Part shown: piece after piece, positions 56,794 through 64,000 of the stretch
Numbering within the stretch: the stretch's first letter is position 1
How the letters are laid out: the number at the start of each line of letters is the position of its first letter
From: JAUHXS01 sp965213575
GTDB taxonomy: Bacteria; Bacteroidota; Bacteroidia; Chitinophagales; JAUHXS01
Direction of reading: 5' to 3'
Assembly: GCA_965213575.1 (NCBI GenBank)
Contig: CBDBZN010000006.1
Coordinates: forward strand, 107,293 to 171,292
DNA length: 64,000 bases
The notes under the pieces: model-generated
What the model was told of the DNA's origin: nothing
Seen by the model: only the letters and a program-made list of their open reading frames with translations
Databases searched by the model: none
Program-made: the position numbers and the translations under genes

Positions 56794-57985
56794 GCTTATT
56801 TTATTATTTATTATTCTACTGCTTTCTATTTCAAATCTTCATGCTCAATCCAGAGCTCAGTTAGAAGCAAAAAAAAATAAAATACTTAAAGAAATTGAGC
56901 TTACTTCTCAGTTGCTAAACGAGACAAAAAAAACAAAGTCTTCTTCTCTCAGCGCACTTAAAACACTGGAAAATCAAATTGCAGCTAGAAATAAGCTAAT
57001 TAATAATATCTCTCAGCAAATAAATATGCTCAATGAGAACATCAGCCGTACAGACGATGTAATTAATGCAATGGAGGAAGATCTGAAATTGTTAAAAGAG
57101 AATTATGCTAAAATGATTTATTATGCTTATAAAACTAATAGTTCTTACAATCGACTATTATTTATTTTTTCTGCCGGTAGTTTTAATGATATGTATAAAC
57201 GAGTAAATTTTTTAAAAAGATATTCGGCCCATCGAAAAAAACAATTAGAGATCATTGAACATACGAAAGCAGCTTTAAATAATAGATTAGAAGACTTAGA
57301 AGCGCAAAAAATACAAAAACAAAATTTATTAAGTACAGAAACACAACAAAAAAATACGCTTCATAAAGAAAAAGAAAAGAAAAACAGCTTAGTTCAATCA
57401 CTTAAAAAGAAAGAAAAAGAATTGTTAGCGGATATTCAAAAGAAAAAACGAGACGCTGATAAGTTAAATAAAGCTATTGAAGACATTATCAAAAAAGAAA
57501 TAGAACTGGCTAAAAAGAAAGCTGCTGAAAGTAATTCTGCTATGAAATTAACTCCCGAGGCAGCAAAATTATCTCAGGATTTTGCAACTAATAAAGGCGC
57601 TCTTCCTTGGCCGGTTGAGAGAGGTGTGATTACCGGTACTTTTGGGGAGCACCCTCATCCAATATTAAAATCAGTAAAGGTCAAAAATAACGGGATTGAC
57701 ATTAAATCACCAAAAGGCTCTATAGCCAAGTCAATATTTGCGGGGCAAGTAGTAAATATTGTATACAATCCCGGATTTAATAATGCGGTCATCATAAAGC
57801 ATGGAGAATATTTTACGGTGTATTCTAATATTGGTAAAACATTTGTAAAAGCAGGCGATGAAGTATTACCTAAACAAGAGTTAGGTGTCATTTTTACGGA
57901 CGATGCCGAAGGGCTTACTCAAATTCATCTGGAAATATGGAAAGGTACTTCTAAATTAGATCCGGCACTTTGGATAGCAAACTGA
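56777..57985 (+). CDS. EnvC-like murein hydrolase activator (inactive LytM domain)
   Basis: 402 aa from ATG 56777, overlapping the end of the DUF4292 gene by 17 bases; this start opens the signal peptide (MRLCVKLILLFIILLLSISN). Residues ~25-265 are a long coiled coil. The C-terminal ~120 residues are a LytM/M23 domain, but zinc ligands are replaced: NNGIDI for HxGxD, YSNIG for YxHL, QIHLEI for HxHFEI. This is the state of E. coli EnvC, which activates cell-wall amidases rather than cutting peptidoglycan itself. Acts in the periplasm in cell separation. Confidence 0.9.
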   Translation: MRLCVKLILLFIILLLSISNLHAQSRAQLEAKKNKILKEIELTSQLLNETKKTKSSSLSALKTLENQIAARNKLINNISQQINMLNENISRTDDVINAMEEDLKLLKENYAKMIYYAYKTNSSYNRLLFIFSAGSFNDMYKRVNFLKRYSAHRKKQLEIIEHTKAALNNRLEDLEAQKIQKQNLLSTETQQKNTLHKEKEKKNSLVQSLKKKEKELLADIQKKKRDADKLNKAIEDIIKKEIELAKKKAAESNSAMKLTPEAAKLSQDFATNKGALPWPVERGVITGTFGEHPHPILKSVKVKNNGIDIKSPKGSIAKSIFAGQVVNIVYNPGFNNAVIIKHGEYFTVYSNIGKTFVKAGDEVLPKQELGVIFTDDAEGLTQIHLEIWKGTSKLDPALWIAN

Positions 57986-58050
57986 TAAAGGGTTAAGCAT
58001 CTGGAGCAGCAAATCTTTTAATAATTAATGAATATAACATTAGTTATGTT

Positions 58051-59967
58051 TTAAAAATTCATACGTTGTATTCTCACAGCGTTAAATATTGCCAAAAGAG
58101 CCACCCCTACATCTGCAAAAACCGCTTCCCACATAGTTGCCAGGCCACCGGCTCCTAAAGCCAGTACAATCAATTTCACTCCAAAAGCCAGCCCGATATT
58201 TTGCCATACAATTCGCTTTGTTGCCTTACCTATTTTGATAGCGGTTGCGATTTTAGATGGATGGTCAGTCTGAATTACTACATCAGCCGTTTCAATGGCT
58301 GCATCACTTCCCAATCCTCCCATAGCCATTCCCACATCGGCAACAGTAATAACGGGAGCATCATTTACGCCATCGCCAATAAAAGCGACCAAACAGCCTT
58401 CGCTTTTCAGTCGTTCTACTGCTTTCACTTTGTCTTCCGGCAATAATCCTCCAAAGGCTTTATCTAACCCCAGTTGACCAGCAATTTTATCCACCACTGC
58501 CTGCTTATCACCCGAAAGCATAATTACCTCTTTTATGTTGGCTTGATGCAGGGCTTTTATAGCTGATTCCGCATCCTCTTTTAGGGTGTCAGCAATAGTA
58601 ATGTGTCCGACATATTTACCATCAACGGCAACCAAGACCATGGTGTCGGTCAGGTTGTTGAGTTGTTTGTCGAATGGTATATTAAAGTTTTCAAGCAGTT
58701 TTCCATTTCCAGCAAGTACGTCCGCCTGACTTATTTTCCCTTTTAGCCCATGCCCGGATATTTCTTCAACCTCTGTAACTGAAACTTCTTTGTAGGCTTC
58801 TCCCGCATATTCGACGATAGCCTGTGCAATGGGATGAGTGGAGTTGGCCTCCAACGCTGCCACCATTTTTATAAAATCCTTTTTATCAAATTCTGCTGAA
58901 ACCACCTTTTGTACTTCAAAGATTCCTTTGGTGAGGGTTCCGGTTTTGTCCATCACAACGGTATCTACTTTGGTTACTTGATCAAGGTAATTGGAACCTT
59001 TAAAGAGGATGCCGTTTTTAGATGCTGCACCAATACCACCAAAATATCCGAGCGGAATGGACACGACCAATGCACACGGACAGGATATAACCAAAAAGAC
59101 GAGTGCCCGGTACAGCCAGTCGTTGAAGACATAAGTATCTGTAAAAAAGTAAGGCAGAAAAGTCAATGCTACTGCAAGAAACACCACAATGGGCGTATAG
59201 ACTTTGGCAAAACGGGTAATGAATCGTTGCGTTTTGGCTTTTCTGGCAGTAGCATCCTGTACGAGTTTAAGAATTTTAGAGAGCTTGGTGTCTTCGTATT
59301 TACTGGTAACTTTTATCTTTGCCAACGTATTCAAGTTAACCATACCAGCCAACACAGTATCGCCTTTTTTCTTGTCATCGGGTACGGATTCACCAGTAAG
59401 GGCTGCGGTATTAAACGCTGCGTGTTCGGTAAGCAGGTCACCATCCAATGCAACTTTTTCACCGGGTTTAATCTGTATAACCTGCCCGATTTTAATATCT
59501 TTTGGATGCCTTACCGCTGTTTTTCCATTGTCAATAACAGTAACTTCTTCTACCTGTAATTTCAGCAAGGATTCAATGGAACGTTTTGCCCTGTTCACAG
59601 CTGCTTCCTGAAAGAGTTCACCAACCGTGTAGAACAGCATTACCGCTACACCTTCGGCATATTCGCCAATGGCAAATGCACCGATGGTGGCCAAGCTCAT
59701 CAGGAAAAACTCATTGAACAGGTCGGCTGTAAACAGTTTTTTCAGTGCTTTCCAAACAACAGCTTTTCCAACGACATAGTAGGCAATGCCATACACCAGC
59801 AACTGTAATTCCTGTTTGAAGATGTCCGGCCTCACCTGCTCGAGAACGATACCAGTTACCAACAATACAAAACTGAACACTGCCGGGAAATAAGGACGGT
59901 ATTTGGCGAACCAAGAATTTTTATCCGGTTCGTTACTCGATGCTTCGTTACAACAACTTTTACTCAT
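58051..59967 (-). CDS. Heavy-metal P1B-type ATPase (Zn/Cd/Co exporter-like)
   Basis: 638 aa. All core motifs are present: CPC in ISCPCALVVSIPLG (~295), phosphorylation site DKTGTLTKG (~337), HP-locus THPIAQAIVEYAGE, and GDGVNDAPVITVADVG. The membrane layout is that of ZntA/CadA exporters. There is no N-terminal heavy-metal-binding domain; the N-terminus has only a Cys pair (MSKSCCNEASSNE). It pumps divalent metal out of the cytoplasm. Codon use is visibly more GC-rich than adjacent genes, suggesting acquisition by transfer, and it is followed upstream by a truncated membrane gene. Confidence 0.93.
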   Translation of the reverse strand: MSKSCCNEASSNEPDKNSWFAKYRPYFPAVFSFVLLVTGIVLEQVRPDIFKQELQLLVYGIAYYVVGKAVVWKALKKLFTADLFNEFFLMSLATIGAFAIGEYAEGVAVMLFYTVGELFQEAAVNRAKRSIESLLKLQVEEVTVIDNGKTAVRHPKDIKIGQVIQIKPGEKVALDGDLLTEHAAFNTAALTGESVPDDKKKGDTVLAGMVNLNTLAKIKVTSKYEDTKLSKILKLVQDATARKAKTQRFITRFAKVYTPIVVFLAVALTFLPYFFTDTYVFNDWLYRALVFLVISCPCALVVSIPLGYFGGIGAASKNGILFKGSNYLDQVTKVDTVVMDKTGTLTKGIFEVQKVVSAEFDKKDFIKMVAALEANSTHPIAQAIVEYAGEAYKEVSVTEVEEISGHGLKGKISQADVLAGNGKLLENFNIPFDKQLNNLTDTMVLVAVDGKYVGHITIADTLKEDAESAIKALHQANIKEVIMLSGDKQAVVDKIAGQLGLDKAFGGLLPEDKVKAVERLKSEGCLVAFIGDGVNDAPVITVADVGMAMGGLGSDAAIETADVVIQTDHPSKIATAIKIGKATKRIVWQNIGLAFGVKLIVLALGAGGLATMWEAVFADVGVALLAIFNAVRIQRMNF

Positions 59968-59973
59968 ACTATT

Positions 59974-60276
59974 TTAATGTCTAAAGAAATACGATAATAA
60001 CCCTAATGCGATCAGCACTATTCCGGTTATCTTTTTTTCATGGTGTTCCAGAAAATGCCATTTGAATTTTTCAATGCGCTTACTGGCAAGGCTAACAAGC
60101 AAGATACTTCCGACAACGGTAACTACCAAATAAACTACTGACAATAATCTGATAGCCCACCGCCCATGCGTTCCGGCAGTAAAGTAGTAAACTTCTATTT
60201 CCAGACAGGGAGAAAAGAATATGCTCAATGCCAGGGTAATAGTAATGGCTGAGATAACAGAAATAAGCGCCTTTGT
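59974..60276 (-). pseudogene. 5'-truncated membrane protein gene next to the metal ATPase
   Basis: The open minus-strand frame begins right after an in-frame TAA (60277-60279) without a good start; reading from there gives KALISVISAITITLALSIFF then SPCLEIEVYYFTAGTHG, a second membrane segment (LLSVVYLVVTVVGSILLVSL) and a final one after the FLEHHEKKITG loop. It looks like the C-terminal half of a longer transporter-like protein often beside such ATPases, its 5' half missing. A TTG at 60228 could still make an 84-aa protein. Confidence 0.6.
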
Positions 60277-60343
60277 TTAACTCCTAGCCCTAGAATCACG
60301 ATGATAATGCAAAGGAAATTGTTTAAAAAAGGGGAATGCCTTT

Positions 60344-60380
60344 ATATATATTTGTAAAGTGCTGCTTTATAAATATATAT
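60344..60380. repeat. AT-rich hairpin just after tRNA-Ile2
   Basis: 16-base arms (60344-60359 and 60365-60380) pair at 15 of 16 positions, as a G-T wobble read on the plus strand, around TGCTG. It lies directly 3' of the tRNA on the minus strand and may act in termination or 3' processing. Confidence 0.4.
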
Positions 60381-60381
60381 G

Positions 60382-60455
60382 TGGGCCCAGCAGGACTTGA
60401 ACCTGCGACCAATGGATTATGAGTCCACTGCTCTAACCAACTGAGCTATGGGCCC
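60382..60455 (-). tRNA. tRNA-Ile2 (anticodon CAU, lysidine type)
   Basis: 74 bases fold into a full cloverleaf on the minus strand: acceptor GGGCCC/GGGCCC plus A, D-arm AGCTCAGTTGGTTAGAGCA, anticodon loop ACTCATAAT with CAU, T-arm GCAGGTTCAAGTCCTGC. The anticodon stem and body resemble E. coli ileX rather than initiator or elongator tRNA-Met, so C34 is expected to be modified to lysidine to read AUA. CCA is not encoded. Confidence 0.9.
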
Positions 60456-60534
60456 GAGTGACTGAGAGCGTCTATATTTAAAGCGCACACAAATCAACTG
60501 GGCAAATTTATATAATTCTTTACAAAAATCGGTA

Positions 60535-60542
60535 TAAATTTG
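60535..60542 (+). promoter_or_regulatory. -7 box of the HAD phosphatase gene
   Basis: TAAATTTG matches TAnnTTTG, 13 bases before the ATG at 60556, giving a very short leader. Confidence 0.45.
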
Positions 60543-60555
60543 TGGGATATACGCT

Positions 60556-61185
60556 ATGCAAAAAATAAAAAATATCATTTTTGACCTGGGAGGCGTCATA
60601 TTTGATGTTAATTACCAATTAACGATAGATGCTTTTAAAAAATTAGGAGCATCCGATTTTAAGAAGGTTTATTCGAAAAAAGAGCAAAATAAATTGTTTG
60701 ATCAATTCGAGGAAGGAAAAATAAGCCCTGTCAAATTCAGAGATGGCTTAAGAAAAAAATTTCGATTATCGGATAATGATGCAACGCTAGATAAGGCTTG
60801 GAATGCGATGTTGCAAGGCTGGACAAAAAATAAGCTTGATTTTATTAAAGATTTGAATAACAACTACCGTGTGTTTTTACTTAGCAACACAAATGAAACA
60901 CATCTAAAAGAGGTATTTAAGATGCTAGAACGACAAATAGGAATTCAAAATGTCAATAACTATTTTGAGCAAGCTTATTATTCTAATATTATCGGGTTAA
61001 GAAAACCTAATGCAGCAGTATTTAAATATGTATTAACAGAGAATAGTTTAAAAGGTAAAGAAACATTATTTATTGATGACAGCCCGCAACATGTAGAAGG
61101 TGCTAAGCAAGCAGGAATGAAGGGTTATTATTTAAAAAAGGATCAGAATATAATTGATAATTGGAAAGAGATTATCAATGTATAA
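60556..61185 (+). CDS. HAD-family phosphatase (subfamily IA)
   Basis: 209 aa. The opening IIFDLGGVIFDVNYQLTID has a leucine between the first two aspartate positions typical of the YihX-like branch (FDLGGV, then D), with LLSNTNETHLKEVF (motif II), RKPNAAVFKYVL (motif III lysine) and FIDDSPQHVEGAKQAGM (motif IV). A sugar-phosphate phosphatase is likely, substrate unknown. Divergent from tRNA-Ile2. Confidence 0.9.
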   Translation: MQKIKNIIFDLGGVIFDVNYQLTIDAFKKLGASDFKKVYSKKEQNKLFDQFEEGKISPVKFRDGLRKKFRLSDNDATLDKAWNAMLQGWTKNKLDFIKDLNNNYRVFLLSNTNETHLKEVFKMLERQIGIQNVNNYFEQAYYSNIIGLRKPNAAVFKYVLTENSLKGKETLFIDDSPQHVEGAKQAGMKGYYLKKDQNIIDNWKEIINV

Positions 61186-61232
61186 ATCCTTTGGAAATAG
61201 GATAATCAGTCGCACTATTACAAAACGCTGTA

Positions 61233-62048
61233 CTAATCATTCCAAATTTGTACGTGTTCTAAATTAACAGCTTTACCGTAAAATAATTTACTGGTTTTAG
61301 AGAAAGAATCAGTATAATCAGAGATATAAAACTTATAATCAGCTTTTTCCTGACTAAGTAAATCGTCATATTCTAATAATCTTTTCACTCGTTCTGCTAC
61401 AATACCGGGAGAGTCAACTAACAAAACTTTTTGTTGATAATACTCGTCTATTTCTTTTTTAATAAGTGGATAATGTGTGCAAGCAAGAATCAATGCTTCG
61501 ATGCCCTCTAATGCTTGATTAGATAAATAAGAATCTATAACCGTATGGCTGATTTTACTATCGTGAAATCCTTCCTCTATCAAAGGCGCTAGCAATGGAG
61601 TGGCCAATGGTTGCACGCTAACTTCCGGATTTCTAATTTTAAGTGCTTTTTCATAAACCTTGGAATTAATAGTTCCTTGAGTTCCAATAATGCCTATTTT
61701 TTTAATTTGGTCTTGATGGACGATAAAGTCCAATATAGGCCCAATTACATTAACTATTTCTACCTTGTCTCCACAATGAACTTTTAAAGCATTGAAAGCA
61801 ACGGCGGAGGCCGTGTTACAAGCCATTACAATCATTTTGCAACCTTTATCAATCAGGAAATCGCCTATTCTTTGCGCGTAACTGCAAATAGCTTCAGGAG
61901 ATTTATCTCCATAAGGCATGTGAGCAGTATCTCCAAAATAAATAATAGATTCTTGAGGAAGAAGATCAGAAATAGCTTTTGCTACGGTAAGCCCTCCGAT
62001 ACCGGAGTCAAAGATACCAATGGAAGAGTTTTTTAGTTTAGAGTTCAT
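61233..62048 (-). CDS. murI: Glutamate racemase
   Basis: 271 aa. Catalytic cysteines are in VMACNTASAVAF and ALILACTHYPLIKKEI; the N-terminal SIGIFDSGIGGLTVAKAI and YFGDTAHMPYG are diagnostic. It makes D-glutamate for peptidoglycan. Last gene of bamA-skp-skp-murI. Its start codon lies within a 12-bp inverted repeat (62034-62080) that could fold over the start in mRNA. Confidence 0.96.
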   Translation of the reverse strand: MNSKLKNSSIGIFDSGIGGLTVAKAISDLLPQESIIYFGDTAHMPYGDKSPEAICSYAQRIGDFLIDKGCKMIVMACNTASAVAFNALKVHCGDKVEIVNVIGPILDFIVHQDQIKKIGIIGTQGTINSKVYEKALKIRNPEVSVQPLATPLLAPLIEEGFHDSKISHTVIDSYLSNQALEGIEALILACTHYPLIKKEIDEYYQQKVLLVDSPGIVAERVKRLLEYDDLLSQEKADYKFYISDYTDSFSKTSKLFYGKAVNLEHVQIWND

Positions 62049-62080
62049 AATTTAGAATTATTAGTAAAAACTCTAAACTA
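62034..62080. promoter_or_regulatory. Inverted repeat enclosing the murI start codon
   Basis: TAGTTTAGAGTT (62034-62045) and AACTCTAAACTA (62069-62080) are perfect 12-bp complements. In murI mRNA the AUG is the last triplet of the 23-base loop, directly before the 3' arm, which encodes codons 2-5 (NSKL). Confidence 0.45.
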
Positions 62081-62106
62081 TGAATTATCAACCCTCAACT
62101 TTAAAA

Positions 62107-62604
62107 TTACAGTCCCAGCTTCGTTTTTACTAAACTAATCACATCGTCAGTGGGTTGAGCGTAAATTACAGCTCCCAAGCTGGTATCGAATATGTACGCA
62201 TAACCTTTTTCTTTAGCTACTGCTTTGATCGCATCTTCTGCTTTTTGCAAAGTAGGGTTGTATAATTCTTCCTTTTTAGTAGTTAACTTTTGCTGTGCAC
62301 TTACTTGAAACTCCTGAATACGTTTTTCAAGGTCTAAAATTTCTTTTTGTCTGACTTCTTTAATCGCATCAGCCATTAAAGCTTCTTTTTGCTGATATTC
62401 TTGGATTTTATTTTGATACTCTGTAAGCATAGCTTGATTTTGCTCTTCCAACTGCTTTTTATACTGCTCTAATTTTTGATCTGCTTGTTTGATTTCCGGC
62501 ATCTCACTTAATAATTCTGCTGAATTGATGTGGCCTAGCTTTTGAGCATATGTAGAGATAGAAAATAAAACGCCAAATAATAATATACTGAATAACTTTT
62601 TCAT
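62107..62604 (-). CDS. OmpH/Skp family periplasmic chaperone 2
   Basis: 165 aa from ATG 62604, which opens a signal peptide (MKKLFSILLFGVLFSISTYA); a frame start at 62634 would add ten residues. The mature protein has the Skp order: KLGHINSAELLSEMPEIKQA, a long coiled coil with many Gln/Glu/Lys (~40-125), and KEKGYAYIFDTSLGAVIYAQ near the end. It binds unfolded outer-membrane proteins as a trimer. Placed between the first Skp gene and murI. Confidence 0.93.
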   Translation of the reverse strand: MKKLFSILLFGVLFSISTYAQKLGHINSAELLSEMPEIKQADQKLEQYKKQLEEQNQAMLTEYQNKIQEYQQKEALMADAIKEVRQKEILDLEKRIQEFQVSAQQKLTTKKEELYNPTLQKAEDAIKAVAKEKGYAYIFDTSLGAVIYAQPTDDVISLVKTKLGL

Positions 62605-62651
62605 AGCTTTTATGGTTGTTTTTAAGTTCGTCAAAGATAACTTTTTTTATT

Positions 62652-63170
62652 TTACTTAGAAGATTCTTTAATGATTTCTAAGATATCCTCACTTTTATCA
62701 TATTTTGGATCGGTAAATAGAAGCGTAATACTTCCATTTTTATCTAAAATAAAGTTGTAGGCTTTTTCTGTTGCATATTTTTGAATTGCATTGTAAACTT
62801 TATCCTGAAAAGGCTTAGTTAGTTCTTGTCGTTTTTGAAAAAGATCACCTTCATAGCCGAATTTTTGCTTTTGAAATTCTTTTACTTCTTTTTCTTTATT
62901 GATAATCTCTTCTTCTTTTTTTCTTTTCATATCTTCTGTAAGCAGCACTTGCTCTGCTTGAAAATCTCGATACATTTTGTCAATTTTTTCATATCTGCGT
63001 TCAATTTCAGCTTGCCATTCTTTTGCATAACCGTCTATAGTTTGTTGAGCAGTCTCATAGGCAGGCATTTTAGATAAAATATATTCTGTATCTACATAGC
63101 AAAACCTTTGTGCAAAAGTCGTTGTTACTCCCAAAAAGGTGATTAAGCAAATAAGTTGTAACCGTTTCAT
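62652..63170 (-). CDS. OmpH/Skp family periplasmic chaperone 1
   Basis: 172 aa. Signal peptide (MKRLQLICLITFLGVTTTFA), then RFCYVDTEYILSKMPAYETA, a basic-acidic coiled coil (~45-130) and YATEKAYNFILDKNGSITLL. Tandem Skp paralogues after bamA are usual in Bacteroidota. Together with BamA and the PPIases at 47.7-51.9 kb it serves outer-membrane protein assembly. Confidence 0.93.
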   Translation of the reverse strand: MKRLQLICLITFLGVTTTFAQRFCYVDTEYILSKMPAYETAQQTIDGYAKEWQAEIERRYEKIDKMYRDFQAEQVLLTEDMKRKKEEEIINKEKEVKEFQKQKFGYEGDLFQKRQELTKPFQDKVYNAIQKYATEKAYNFILDKNGSITLLFTDPKYDKSEDILEIIKESSK

Positions 63171-63303
63171 AATATATAATTTTATTTTCTTAACTCAATG
63201 TATCCAAATACTATGCCATTGTTCATATTGTATTGACAGTCAGTAATTAACACAGTTTTTAAACGCATTAAACTTAATTTTGTCCTACCAAATGTCTACT
63301 TTA

Positions 63304-64000
63304 CTATTCAGGCTCGAACCCCAATACGATACTGAACTTACCATATTGTCCTAGCAGCTCACCAAAGTTCTGTGGCTTAGGAAGATTCTTATCGATCCCT
63401 ACGCCAAAATCAAACCCTAACAAGCCAAACATCGGCAAGAAAACACGTAATCCCATACCTGCAGTTCTTTTTAAGTCGAAAGGATTATATGTAGCAAAGT
63501 CATTATATACATTGCCTCCTTGTAGAAAGGCTGTAACAAATATAGTAGAAGAAGGGTTTAAAGAGAGCGGATAGCGCATCTCAATAGTAAATTTATTGAA
63601 AATCGGTTTTCCGACATTTGCTGCGTCATTAGTATGGACTTGAGGAACGGTATAGCCTCTAAGCGCTATGATGTCTTTACCGAATAGGTTAAAGTTCGAA
63701 ATACCCTCTCCTCCAACTTCAAATCTTTCAAAAGGAGAAACACCTACCGCTGAATGATAATATCCTAAAAATCCAAATTTAGCTTCGGTTCTCAAAACTA
63801 ATTTATTGTCTTTTGATAGCGGAGTAAACCATTCTGCATTAAATCTCCATTTATGATATTCTACCCATTTATATCTTTTAGAATCAGGTAATTCAGGATC
63901 AGTAAAATCAGTATTAATGAGGCCCCAGTCTTTATATGGTGGTGTTAATTGTACAGATAAAGATATTCTGGATCCGGTTCGAGGGTATAAAGGTTGATCA
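63304..64000 (-). CDS. bamA: BamA outer-membrane assembly factor, C-terminal barrel (partial)
   Basis: 231 residues are visible; the 5' part lies beyond the window edge. The visible frame runs from QPLYPRTGSRISLSVQLTPP through FERFEVGGEGISN and ALRGYTVPQ to FLPMFGLLGFDFGVGIDKNL, the last strands of an Omp85 barrel, with the GLRVFLPMFGLLGFDFG signature (VRGF-like ALRGY). It inserts beta-barrel proteins into the outer membrane. It heads the skp-skp-murI cluster. Confidence 0.93.
   Translation of the reverse strand, partial: DQPLYPRTGSRISLSVQLTPPYKDWGLINTDFTDPELPDSKRYKWVEYHKWRFNAEWFTPLSKDNKLVLRTEAKFGFLGYYHSAVGVSPFERFEVGGEGISNFNLFGKDIIALRGYTVPQVHTNDAANVGKPIFNKFTIEMRYPLSLNPSSTIFVTAFLQGGNVYNDFATYNPFDLKRTAGMGLRVFLPMFGLLGFDFGVGIDKNLPKPQNFGELLGQYGKFSIVLGFEPE

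Noticed and set aside
57986..58050. Attachment-site repeat of the tRNA-Ile2 3' end on the far side of the metal-export patch
   Set aside because: No stretch matching the tRNA end was found there, so a tRNA-targeted integration cannot be supported.
58909..59559. 216-aa plus-strand open frame opposite the metal ATPase
   Set aside because: Lies wholly antisense to conserved ATPase motifs and shows no family pattern.
60382..60455. tRNA as elongator or initiator tRNA-Met
   Set aside because: CAU anticodon alone would suggest Met, but the stem and body match the Ile2 (lysidine) type.

Overview
The window is AT-rich chromosomal DNA from a free-living member of the Bacteroidota. This is read from the gene content: several secreted proteins with type IX secretion (T9SS) sorting domains of type A or the gliding-motility (CHU_C) type, a bamA-skp-skp-murI cluster, DUF4468/DUF4292/DUF6576 families, a fused alpha/beta 2-oxoacid dehydrogenase E1, and repeated promoter-like TAnnTTTG boxes (the Bacteroidota -7 element). 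No rRNA, CRISPR array, transposase or phage gene was seen. Genus or family cannot be fixed from sequence reading alone.

Layout. 1-5.3 kb: a lipoprotein, then an accessory block with a single-chain type IIG restriction-modification enzyme that carries palindromic insertions inside its reading frame, an unrecognised 229-aa protein and a 46-aa Pro/Lys-rich peptide. 5.5-13.3 kb: a secreted beta-helix protein, a small zinc-ribbon-like protein, a tyrosine phosphatase / E1 dehydrogenase / Nfu group, and a PKD+CHU_C surface protein. 13.4-26.8 kb: the most distinctive region, with a 7TM-DISM receptor ending in a LuxR DNA-binding domain, a stand-alone mini-LuxR protein bracketed by two identical-stem hairpins, and a 10.5-kb gene for a giant T9SS surface protein. 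That protein reads as five seven-bladed beta-propellers joined and followed by 24 copies of a roughly 50-aa two-cysteine repeat. Its reading frame is broken in an A8 tract inside the first blade-forming segment; the first propeller only reaches seven blades if the two frames are joined. 26.8-28.2 kb: a secreted protein made of nine copies of a 40-aa repeat.

28.5-46.5 kb is mostly housekeeping: HU, PdxH, a MazG-type hydrolase, a biotin carrier protein, an M1 aminopeptidase, RpiB, an alkyltransferase-like protein, a flippase, two tandem rhomboid proteases, acyl-CoA dehydrogenase, Apt, a ComEA-like HhH protein, a lamin-tail T9SS protein and an AI-2E family transporter. 46.7-51.9 kb is an envelope chaperone operon (three parvulin/SurA-like proteins plus a MoxR ATPase). 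52-58 kb holds DUF502, a SufT-like protein and a four-gene operon (sugar nucleotidyltransferase, TPR lipoprotein, DUF4292 lipoprotein, EnvC-like amidase activator). 58-60.3 kb is a visibly more GC-rich metal-export patch (P-type ATPase plus a truncated membrane gene) beside tRNA-Ile2(CAU). The window closes with a HAD phosphatase and the murI-skp-skp-bamA cluster, bamA being cut by the window edge.

All calls come from reading the sequence without database searches. Domain names rest on recognised motifs; family names for small or repeat proteins are the least certain.
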